Part shown: positions 24,761 to 32,678 of the stretch, piece after piece
How the letters are laid out: every line of letters starts with the position of its first letter
Numbering within the stretch: position 1 is the stretch's first letter
DNA from: Larkinella terrae
Lineage (GTDB): Bacteria; Bacteroidota; Bacteroidia; Cytophagales; Spirosomataceae
NCBI RefSeq assembly: GCF_009668025.1
Contig: NZ_WJXZ01000001.1
Span: forward strand, 873,004-937,003
Direction of reading: 5' to 3'
DNA length: 64,000 bases
The notes under the pieces: model-generated
Seen by the model: only the letters and a program-made list of their open reading frames with translations
Told to the model about the DNA's origin: nothing
Databases searched by the model: none
Made by a program: the position numbers and the translations under genes

Positions 24761-26875
24761 TTACTTCCAGACCAAACCCATGTTCTGGAAGAGAAAAGCA
24801 TACAGATAAGCCGAGGTTTCCAGCGATTTTTTCGTGCTGCTGGCCCCGTGGCCCGAGTTGACATCGACCCGGATCAGGAGCGGGCGGGGCGACGACGGCC
24901 CGGCTTTGGCCTGTAAGGTGGCCGCATACTTAAAGGAATGCGCGGGAATTACCCGATCGTCGTGGTCGGCGGTGGTCACCAGAATCGCCGGATAGGCAAC
25001 CCCGGTTTTGATGTTGTGCAGGGGCGAATAGGCGTAAAGATACCGGAACTCGTCGGGTTTATCGCTGCAACCAAACTCCGGTATCCAACTCCAGCCCACC
25101 GTAAATTTATGAAACCGCAGCATGTCCAGCACACCGATCGACGGAAACGCCACCCGGAAAAGTTCCGGTCGCTGGTTCATGACGGCCGCCAGCAGCAGCC
25201 CGCCGTTGGAGCCGCCCTGAATGGCCAGCCGTCCGGGCGAAGTGTATTTTTTCGCAATCAGGTATTCGGCGGCCGCAATAAAGTCGTCAAAAACGTTCTG
25301 TTTGTTGCCCTTCATGCCCTGTTCGTGCCACTTCTGGCCGTATTCGCCCCCTCCGCGCAAATTCGGCTGCACATAAACGCCCCCCTGATCGAGAAACGCA
25401 ATCCGTGTCGGGCTGAAGGTTGGTGTCCAGCTCACGCCAAAACCGCCGTAGGCATACATCAGCGTCGGGTTGGTTCCGTCCCGCTTCAAACCCTGCTTAT
25501 AAATGATGGACGCCGGAATTTTCGTGCCGTCCCGGCTGGGGTAAAACACCTGCTCCACCACATAATCCTCGGGATTGAACGAGACTTCCGGTTTCCGAAA
25601 AACCGCACTTTTGCGCGTGGCAATCTGGTACTGAAACAGCGTCGGCGGATAATTCAGCGAGGTGTACGTATAAAAAACGCGGGTATCGGTTTTGTCACCA
25701 CTGAATCCGGTGGCTGTTCCCAAAACCGGCAGACTGACCTCGTTCTCCAGTTGTCCCTTCAGGTTGTACACATACACATGCGTTGCAATATCCTTTGAGT
25801 ATGAGGTAAATACCTTTCCTCCGGCGGTGCCGACGGCCTGCAACGGCTCCGGTTTTTCGTCCAGAAACGGTTTCCAGCGTTGGGAGGTTCGTTCATACCA
25901 GACCAGTTTTCCATTGGGCGCATTTTCATTCGTTTCGATCAAAAACCGGTCGCCCTCGTTCGTCACCAGGTTGTATTTGAAATCCGAAAGATCATTCCCG
26001 ACCGCCGTGAACGCAGTTTCGCCTTTTTTTCTAATTCGCCAGCCGTTGCCGTCTTTCCCCTTGCCGCGATCCTTGATGTACAAAATGGCGTACTGTTCGT
26101 CTTCGGTCGTGAACATATTGTGGAACCGCTGCGGATTGGCCCGGTCCTCAAAAACCAGTTTGTCGCTGGTTTGCGGGGTTCCTATCTTGTGGTAAAACAC
26201 TTGGTGGTTTTCGTTTTTGGCGGCCATAATCGACCCCTGCGGTTCCGGATAGCGGCTGTAGTAAAAACCGTCATCCTGCCAGGCCGCGTTCGACAGCTTC
26301 ACCCATTCGATTTTATCGGACAGCAACTGCCGGGTTTTCAGGTCCATCACCCGGTATTCCTGCCAGTCGGAACCGCCCTTCGAAAACCCTAAAACCGCAT
26401 ACGCGCCCGTCTTCGAAAGACTGAAAACCGTCAGTTTCACCGTACCATCTTCAGAAAGCGTGTTCGGATCAATAACAATTTCGGGATTATTGGTCTGGCC
26501 TTTCTGCCGGTATAAAACCGCCTGGTTCTGCAAGCCGTCGTTCTTGTAAAAATACAAGTAATTGCCTTTCTGGCGTGGCCCTGAATACCGGGGATAATTG
26601 TTGACTTTTTCTAAATCCGAATAGATTTTGTCTTTGAACGGAATCTGGCTTAACTGCTGGTAAGTCAGTTCGTTCTGGGCCTTTACCCAGGCTGCGGTTT
26701 CCGGCGACCGGTCGTCTTCGAGCCAGCGGTACGGATCGGCCACCGTGACGCCGTGGTAATTGTCGGTTTGGTCAACCGTTTTGGTTGGCGGGTAAACCGG
26801 CTTTGTCTGGGCGCGACTGCTTGCCGACACCAGCACCAAAAAACCAACCGCCTGTATCCGCCAAAAATTGTTCAT
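24761..26875 (-). CDS. Prolyl oligopeptidase family serine peptidase (S9A), locus copy
   Basis: The 704-residue protein has a signal peptide (MNNFWRIQAVGFLVLVSASS) and is a close paralogue of the product of 8923-11043: NYHGVTVADPYRWLEDDRSP at the start of the mature protein, the nucleophile motif IQGGSNGGLLLA, ADHDDRVIPAHS and NSGHGASSTKK. It should act on peptides in the periplasm. Its place between the fucosidase and the sulfatase genes suggests co-expression with the fucose locus, perhaps to deal with glycopeptides or glycoproteins that come with the glycan (inference). Confidence 0.93.
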   Translation of the reverse strand: MNNFWRIQAVGFLVLVSASSRAQTKPVYPPTKTVDQTDNYHGVTVADPYRWLEDDRSPETAAWVKAQNELTYQQLSQIPFKDKIYSDLEKVNNYPRYSGPRQKGNYLYFYKNDGLQNQAVLYRQKGQTNNPEIVIDPNTLSEDGTVKLTVFSLSKTGAYAVLGFSKGGSDWQEYRVMDLKTRQLLSDKIEWVKLSNAAWQDDGFYYSRYPEPQGSIMAAKNENHQVFYHKIGTPQTSDKLVFEDRANPQRFHNMFTTEDEQYAILYIKDRGKGKDGNGWRIRKKGETAFTAVGNDLSDFKYNLVTNEGDRFLIETNENAPNGKLVWYERTSQRWKPFLDEKPEPLQAVGTAGGKVFTSYSKDIATHVYVYNLKGQLENEVSLPVLGTATGFSGDKTDTRVFYTYTSLNYPPTLFQYQIATRKSAVFRKPEVSFNPEDYVVEQVFYPSRDGTKIPASIIYKQGLKRDGTNPTLMYAYGGFGVSWTPTFSPTRIAFLDQGGVYVQPNLRGGGEYGQKWHEQGMKGNKQNVFDDFIAAAEYLIAKKYTSPGRLAIQGGSNGGLLLAAVMNQRPELFRVAFPSIGVLDMLRFHKFTVGWSWIPEFGCSDKPDEFRYLYAYSPLHNIKTGVAYPAILVTTADHDDRVIPAHSFKYAATLQAKAGPSSPRPLLIRVDVNSGHGASSTKKSLETSAYLYAFLFQNMGLVWK

Positions 26876-26902
26876 TTAGGTTTGTTTTTCAGTTACGAAT
26901 GA

Positions 26903-28069
26903 TCACCCAATCAGTTTGCCCACCTTGCGAAGCGTCTCGGCATCGCCTTGGTGAATGTCGCCTTCGGGCAGGGGGCCGGTATTCAGCAACAGGTTCATGT
27001 TCCGGCTTTTGGCATCCGCCAGCAAATCCATAACTTCCTGTACGCCAAGGTGTCGTCGTTTGTCGTTATCTTCGGGTTCATACGACCACGCGCCCCGCTG
27101 CAGGGTGCTGCACGTCTCGTTGTGCTTGCTGTGGTGCGCTTCCCAAACCCGCTTCGCCAGGGCCGCCGATTCCGCCCCAAAGTCGCTCTGAATCTGGTCG
27201 GCCAGCGAAGCCGCTTTCCGTTCGGGAGCCGCAAAATCTTCCGTTCCCGTCGCGCCCTGTTTGAAAGAAACCAGCGCGTGCGGACTCAGCGAGCGGATTT
27301 CCCGGTAAAATTCTTCCATCGGAAACAGGTCGGGCCGGGCATACAAACCGCGCACCGGATCGAACCAGATGCCCGCCGGATCATACTGCGTCACCAACTC
27401 CCGCAACTGCGCCTTGACGTAAGCGGTGTAGCGTTCCGCGTCCTTCTCGGTTTTGTAGCGGTACTCCGGCTGCGGTTGCGCATAGTCCGGTCGGAAATAT
27501 TGCCAGCCCGCGGTTTTCGCCGGGAAATAGGGATGATGCCAGTCGGCGGCTACGGAATAATACAAAAATAAACCCAATCCTTTTTTCTGACAGGCCGCGT
27601 TCAGCTCGCCCACCAGATCGCGTTTCGCGGCTGCGTGAACGCTGGTGTAATCCGTTTGCGCCGACTTGAACAGGCAAAAACCGTCGTGGTGTTTGGTCGT
27701 GATGTTCACGTATTTCATCCCGGATTCCAGCGCCAGGTCGGTGATGAAATCGGCATCGAACTTCCGGGCGGTAAACTCGTTCATGAGCTTGCGGTACTCC
27801 GCAACCGGCGTTTTTTCGAACAACTGCACCCAGGCCCCGCGCCCCCAGATGCTGTACAGGCCGTAATGCATGAACAACCCGTATTTTGCCTCGTTGAACC
27901 AGGCCAGCGAAGCGGCTTTCGGGTCTTTGGCGTACAAGTCCTTGTATTTCGAGAGGTAATTCGGAACAGTTTTTTCGGGATTTATGGATGCGGCTGCGAA
28001 CGGCGAAGGCAGCAACAACGAAGTTCCGGCGAGTGATAACGTCTTTATAAAATCGCGACGATCGGTCAT
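26903..28069 (-). CDS. Alpha-L-fucosidase, GH29 (Tat-type signal)
   Basis: The 388-residue protein begins with a twin-arginine-like signal (MTDRRDFIKTLSLAGTSLLL). The GH29 barrel is recognisable from WFNEAKYGLFMHYGLYS, VNITTKHHDGFCLF near residues 121-134 and YDPAGIWFDPV with Asp237 as the expected nucleophile. The length is close to a catalytic domain alone; there is no C-terminal beta domain, unlike the second fucosidase at 43662. It should release alpha-L-fucose from oligosaccharides in the periplasm. It lies 27 bases upstream of the S9 peptidase and 46 bases after the SGNH hydrolase. Confidence 0.92.
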   Translation of the reverse strand: MTDRRDFIKTLSLAGTSLLLPSPFAAASINPEKTVPNYLSKYKDLYAKDPKAASLAWFNEAKYGLFMHYGLYSIWGRGAWVQLFEKTPVAEYRKLMNEFTARKFDADFITDLALESGMKYVNITTKHHDGFCLFKSAQTDYTSVHAAAKRDLVGELNAACQKKGLGLFLYYSVAADWHHPYFPAKTAGWQYFRPDYAQPQPEYRYKTEKDAERYTAYVKAQLRELVTQYDPAGIWFDPVRGLYARPDLFPMEEFYREIRSLSPHALVSFKQGATGTEDFAAPERKAASLADQIQSDFGAESAALAKRVWEAHHSKHNETCSTLQRGAWSYEPEDNDKRRHLGVQEVMDLLADAKSRNMNLLLNTGPLPEGDIHQGDAETLRKVGKLIG

Positions 28070-28115
28070 TTGGTTTCAGGTTAACAGGTTGTAGAAAATG
28101 AATTCAAGACGGTTT

Positions 28116-28799
28116 TCAGGAAGGCAAAACGGAGCTGATCACATCCGTTACTTTTTGGCCCAGGAACCGGTTGCCTTCGGGTTTAAAATGCACATTGGAT
28201 GGCAATTGAAGCGTGGCTAATTCGGGCAAAACCGCGCTGTATAAATCGTTGATCCGGATTTTATTTTTCTTCATAATCTTCCGCGCTACCTCGTTGTATT
28301 TCAGCACATCTTCGGCTTTTCGGTACGGACCTTCGGGTAAATCGGGATACGGCGTTGAGGTGGCAAAAATGAGCTTTGCGCCAGTCACTTTTAAGCGCTC
28401 CACAATGATTTTTAAATTGGCTTCGTACTGTTTTAAATCGGATTGGTGTGGATCGTCGGGTTTGTTGCTGTTGATGCCTGTGACTGGATCGACGTGTTTT
28501 AAATCGTGCAATCCAAAGTTGAAATGAATCACCGTCCAGGGTTCACTGCCAATCCATTGATCGATGCGCTGAACACCCAGTTTGGTCCCCTGGCAGTTCT
28601 CGGCGGGCCGGGATACAACGGCCTTTCCTTCCAGTAGTTGCTTGACAACCGGCGTATAACCCACTGAAATAGAGTCGCCGAGGATCAGGACGCGCGGCAA
28701 CTCGGCAGCGGTTTGGGCCAGCAGGTTTGAAGCGCCGAGCGTCAGTCCACATGCTGCACCGATCGTTTGTAGGAAGGTTCTTCGTGATACATTTTTCAT
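28116..28799 (-). CDS. SGNH/GDSL hydrolase with Tat-type signal
   Basis: The 227-residue protein has a twin-arginine-like signal (KNVSRRTFLQTIGAACGLTL). The GDSL block is VLILGDSISVGYT with the nucleophile Ser at about residue 43, followed by NFGLHDLKH (block III region) and a C-terminal PSNVHFKPEGNRFLGQ carrying the expected Asp/His-type block V (here NVHF). It is probably a carbohydrate esterase that removes an acyl group from the glycan handled by this locus. The sialate-O-acetylesterase-like enzyme at 32679 is a second esterase in the same operon. Confidence 0.88.
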   Translation of the reverse strand: MKNVSRRTFLQTIGAACGLTLGASNLLAQTAAELPRVLILGDSISVGYTPVVKQLLEGKAVVSRPAENCQGTKLGVQRIDQWIGSEPWTVIHFNFGLHDLKHVDPVTGINSNKPDDPHQSDLKQYEANLKIIVERLKVTGAKLIFATSTPYPDLPEGPYRKAEDVLKYNEVARKIMKKNKIRINDLYSAVLPELATLQLPSNVHFKPEGNRFLGQKVTDVISSVLPS

Positions 28800-28812
28800 G
28801 CTTTGTGTCGGT

Positions 28813-30804
28813 TTACTGAACGATTAATTTCCCCCGCATGACGCTGTAATGGCCTGGGAATGTGCACACGAAAGGATAGACACCCGGTTTTTCCGGAGCG
28901 GTGAAGTAAATCTTTTCGGAGCTTTCGGGCTGCAGTATGGCGGTGTGGAAAAGCACCAGATCCGATTGCGGTATATAATGAAAATCGGGCCCTTTTAAAC
29001 CCAGCGCCAACGACAATTGCCCGACTTTTTCAACCGCATCGTCCGGTTTGGTAATGACCAGATTATGCAGCATATCGTCGTTGTTATTGAACATCAGTTC
29101 AACTTTACTTCCGGCTTTTACTTTCAATTCCGTCTCATCGAACTGAAGCCCCGGTTTTGTGCCGACAGTCAGCGAAATTTCGGGGCCATATACCCACGAA
29201 TCCGGTTGTTTCGTGACTCGTTTCGGGTCTTTGTCAATATCGTAGGACACGCCGGTTTTCCGAGCGGCTGCCATCGCGGTGGCGGCTTTTCCAACCGGAA
29301 TGTTATTCAAGGTGTAATATCCCAGATTGTGCAGTAACGCCCGGCCATCGGCCGCTTGTAAACCGGCGGCTTTCACTTCGTGAATGTAGCCTTTCCGCAG
29401 CCCATGCACCACCAGTTTGACCGATAGCCGGTCTTTGGCCACGACGGCCTGATGGACCATGCAACTCTGCTGATTGATGATTTTGCTGCCGTACGTGCTC
29501 CAGTAGTGATACGTAAAACCGGTGATCTCGTATGAGCTTGTTTGTGAGGCCGTTGCGGGGTTGACGGGTTGCGTAAATTCCAGCACAAAACCGTCGGACT
29601 GCGCCTTGATGGTCTTGATTTCGAACGGTATTTTGCCGGTCCAGCGGAGCCGTTGCAGCCCGTACAACTCGGGACCTTTGGAGTTCCAGCCCCGGCTGGT
29701 CATCCCGACAAACATCGCGTGGTCGGTTCCCCATTTCATCCGGAAAACGCCCGACGAAAAACCTTCCCGAAACGGAAATGTAGCGCCCTGATATTCCCCC
29801 TTTACTTTTTCCAGAAATACCCGATTCACCTTGCTATGGCCCTGATCGCCAATGAAATACTGGCCGACAAAAGGGCCAAAACCGCCCCGGGTGGTATCGA
29901 TCAGGATGTCGGAAGTCGAAACGCCCAGCAGTCCGTGCGGAAACCAGATCGCCGGGAGTTTGAGCGCCGGAATGGTGGCCGCGACTTCGTGCATCGGTAA
30001 ATCGGGTGAGCTGGGCACATCGTCCACTTTCAGCGAAAGCGGAGAGCGCGGGTCGTTCGTCCATTTTAAACCGGCGGGATTGCCGGCAAAATCACCCGGT
30101 TTCAGGTGCGTCATCCGCCCGGAACCGACCCAATCACCCTGGTTTTCGGTGTAGAAAATATCACCGGCGGCATTGATGCCCAAACCGGCCGGGGAACGGA
30201 GCCCGGTTGCCAGCGGGGTCATTTCACCGGTTGGCGAGATTTTCAGCAGCCAGCCGCGCCATTTTGCCAGACTCGCTCCCCGACTGATCCACGAAAGATT
30301 CAGCGTCACCAGCATATTGCCGTCTTTGGTCACCACCGGCCCGTACGAATATTCGTGGTAATTGCCGGACAACGGCCAGGAATAAATTGCCTTGAAAGTG
30401 TCGGCTTTGCCGTCGTTGTCGCGGTCTTCCAGCCGGGTCAATTCCCCGCGCTGTGCCAGGTAAAAATGATTTCCAATGAACGCCAGTCCGAGGGCTTCGT
30501 GCAGGCCGGAAGCAAACTTTTTAAAGATGGGTTTCTCGTTTTTTTTCAAGTACGGATTTTCCAGAATCCAGACTTCGCCGTGGCGCGTACTAATGCCGAG
30601 CTGGTTTTTTCGATTGAAAGCCAAACCGCCCACTTCCAGTGCGATGTCCTTCGGAATGGGAATTGTTTCGATCTGGTAATACCGGGACTCTTCGGTCGTA
30701 TCAGGAGGAAAAAACCGCTCGGCCCGGCCTGGTTGGATCACCAAACCAAGCAGTAGGCCAAACAGCCAGCGGGAACCGAAATATTTTAATAGGTTGACTA
30801 TCAT
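28813..30804 (-). CDS. Propeller sugar-dehydrogenase-like protein fused to an azurin-type cupredoxin
   Basis: The 663-residue exported protein starts with a hydrophobic signal (WLFGLLLGLVIQPGRA). The N-terminal two thirds form a beta-propeller of glucose/sorbosone-dehydrogenase type (LGISTRHGEVWILENPY, LTRLEDRDNDGKADTF, GLRSPAGLGINAAGDIFYTE). The C-terminal about 120 residues are a type I copper domain: His580 in MLHNLV, Cys647, His652 and Met656 in FVCTFPGHYSVMRG. The Cys-to-His and Cys-to-Met distances (+5, +9) equal those of azurin. The fusion suggests a sugar oxidase that passes electrons to copper in the periplasm, but dehydrogenase activity is inferred, and a purely binding propeller is possible. 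Confidence 0.82.
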   Translation of the reverse strand: MIVNLLKYFGSRWLFGLLLGLVIQPGRAERFFPPDTTEESRYYQIETIPIPKDIALEVGGLAFNRKNQLGISTRHGEVWILENPYLKKNEKPIFKKFASGLHEALGLAFIGNHFYLAQRGELTRLEDRDNDGKADTFKAIYSWPLSGNYHEYSYGPVVTKDGNMLVTLNLSWISRGASLAKWRGWLLKISPTGEMTPLATGLRSPAGLGINAAGDIFYTENQGDWVGSGRMTHLKPGDFAGNPAGLKWTNDPRSPLSLKVDDVPSSPDLPMHEVAATIPALKLPAIWFPHGLLGVSTSDILIDTTRGGFGPFVGQYFIGDQGHSKVNRVFLEKVKGEYQGATFPFREGFSSGVFRMKWGTDHAMFVGMTSRGWNSKGPELYGLQRLRWTGKIPFEIKTIKAQSDGFVLEFTQPVNPATASQTSSYEITGFTYHYWSTYGSKIINQQSCMVHQAVVAKDRLSVKLVVHGLRKGYIHEVKAAGLQAADGRALLHNLGYYTLNNIPVGKAATAMAAARKTGVSYDIDKDPKRVTKQPDSWVYGPEISLTVGTKPGLQFDETELKVKAGSKVELMFNNNDDMLHNLVITKPDDAVEKVGQLSLALGLKGPDFHYIPQSDLVLFHTAILQPESSEKIYFTAPEKPGVYPFVCTFPGHYSVMRGKLIVQ

Positions 30805-30824
30805 TGGAGTTACAAGTGTTTTTT

Positions 30825-32663
30825 TTACCAGATCAGCGTATAATCGATGGCATACTGACCCGCTTTGGCAGCTGAAAACAGCAATTCCTGGGTGTTACCA
30901 GTCTGGTGAATGGTCGGTTTCAGGTTCGGCGAGTTCAGCACCAGGTAATAAGCTTTGTCGTCAATGGCGTAGGAACCGTCGGGCAGCAACTCGATGGATT
31001 TTCCGGAAGCGATCCGATACTGGAAACCGTCTTTGCTGGTTAAGGTCACTTTTCGGTTCAGGCTTCGCTCTTTCGCTGAAGGACTTAGTTTGTCTGAAAT
31101 GGTTACACCAAGGCAGGTATACTGAAATGTGGGCAAACCGCTCCTGTCCAGCGTGTACTCCGAAAACCGGAAGGCACTCTTTTGGTCCCAATCCGGGACA
31201 ACCGCCTTACCCGCAACACTGCGTAAATCCGTACCCGCAGCAAATTTCTGCACCATTCCCAGCGGTATACCAATCTGCTGATTTCCCCGGCGATTCCACA
31301 TGGGTGTCGCGTCGAGAAAACCGCCACTCCAGACCTGAAACAGGCGTCCTTCCTGCAAATCGACCGTAAAATGAATGCCTTCGGGTGTACCAATTGACAG
31401 ACAGTGCGTGCGCCGTGTTTCGCCATCGTCCATAAAGGTTCGCTGCAAAACTGCCTGCTGCGGGTCAGTGTCGATAAGGATCGGTTCGACGGGCGGTTCG
31501 TGAAAAACGGAACCCGCTGCGTGCAACGGCTGGATCGTCATGCCCGGCCCTTCGACGTACAGCGCCAGGCCCTGCCGCCAACCGATAAACTTGTTGTAAA
31601 TGAGCGTAAAGGGAACCGCCCCGGCTTTGGCCGCGAACGTCTGGATGGCTTCCTGCTCAAAACCGTGCACGCCGTCGTGGAGCATCACCGTATCCTTGTC
31701 GATGATCAGCAGCCCACCCCCACCGGTTTGCAGTTTGAACAAATAGGTGCCGGTTTTCGGGAAATTGAACTGGCCCTGATACGCCAGCAAAAAGATGTCT
31801 TTCTGGCTGGCGGAATGGTAGGAAATTGAATCGATTTTTCGCTCACCTACCGAGACAAGCGACTGATTTTGAAAGATTTCGCCGGGGGATTTGTATTCTT
31901 TAACAACCAGATTTGATATAGCCAGCGGTTTTCCCTCGTCGAGTTTGTAGGCGATTGCTTTCAGGGCCACGCGCCCGTGATTGCCCTGAATCATCAGCGG
32001 GCCGAGCGGTTTTTCGTCCTTGAAAGCGCCCGAGCGCGTGGGGCCGCTCACCTCAAAATCCTTCTGAACCAGCACGCCGTTGACGTACACCTCGACAAAC
32101 CGGGCGTTGGCGATCTTTTTCCCCTGGCTGTCGAACTTCGGGGCCTTGAACCAGACGCGAATGTGCTGCCACAAACCGGGCGCTTTGCTGGCGTTGATCC
32201 GGGGTGCCGAACCCTCGTAACCCAGGTTGGTCACGGTATCGGTGCGTTGGTAAATCCCGCCCAAATCGCCGTATTTCGGTTTTTCGCGCTTTCCCCAGCT
32301 ATCCTGCAACTGCAGTTCGTAGCGCCCCTGAAAATAGAGGCCGGAATTGGAGTTCTTAGCCATCATAATGTCCGCTTCCAGTTCCATATCGCCGTGTTCG
32401 AACCGGGTAAAAAGATGCCCCCGGTTTTGCGGGTCCGAGAGGTTGGCCAGCACGCCCGTTCCGGGAAAACCCTCCAGCGCCTGCTCGACCTGCCGATCGG
32501 CAAACGCATTGCCGACGATTTTCCAGTTGGCGGTGGTGGGCCGGAAAGCCGAAAGGTCGGTGAGCGGCAGGGGTGTTAAGGGCAGACGCTTCGCCTTTTC
32601 CTGCGAATAGCTTTCCGAAAAACCGGCCATCAGCACCCCAACCATCAGTAACAAATTTCTCAT
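30825..32663 (-). CDS. DUF1080 protein with PA14-like domain
   Basis: The 612-residue protein has a signal peptide (MRNLLLMVGVLMAGFSESYS). A DUF1080 jelly roll covers about residues 40-230 (FTRFEHGDMELEADIMMAKN, NSGLYFQGRYELQLQDSWG). A PA14-like carbohydrate-binding domain follows (GQFNFPKTGTYLFKLQTGGG, FTLIYNKFIGWRQGLALYVE), and then about 200 residues without a recognised family. PA14 domains often bind fucose- or galactose-containing glycans, which suits the locus. It probably cleaves or binds a glycoside, possibly a 3-keto form, at the cell surface or in the periplasm. Neighbours lie 15 and 20 bases away, so it is in the operon. Confidence 0.82.
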   Translation of the reverse strand: MRNLLLMVGVLMAGFSESYSQEKAKRLPLTPLPLTDLSAFRPTTANWKIVGNAFADRQVEQALEGFPGTGVLANLSDPQNRGHLFTRFEHGDMELEADIMMAKNSNSGLYFQGRYELQLQDSWGKREKPKYGDLGGIYQRTDTVTNLGYEGSAPRINASKAPGLWQHIRVWFKAPKFDSQGKKIANARFVEVYVNGVLVQKDFEVSGPTRSGAFKDEKPLGPLMIQGNHGRVALKAIAYKLDEGKPLAISNLVVKEYKSPGEIFQNQSLVSVGERKIDSISYHSASQKDIFLLAYQGQFNFPKTGTYLFKLQTGGGGLLIIDKDTVMLHDGVHGFEQEAIQTFAAKAGAVPFTLIYNKFIGWRQGLALYVEGPGMTIQPLHAAGSVFHEPPVEPILIDTDPQQAVLQRTFMDDGETRRTHCLSIGTPEGIHFTVDLQEGRLFQVWSGGFLDATPMWNRRGNQQIGIPLGMVQKFAAGTDLRSVAGKAVVPDWDQKSAFRFSEYTLDRSGLPTFQYTCLGVTISDKLSPSAKERSLNRKVTLTSKDGFQYRIASGKSIELLPDGSYAIDDKAYYLVLNSPNLKPTIHQTGNTQELLFSAAKAGQYAIDYTLIW

Positions 32664-32678
32664 ATCATTGTCAATCAG

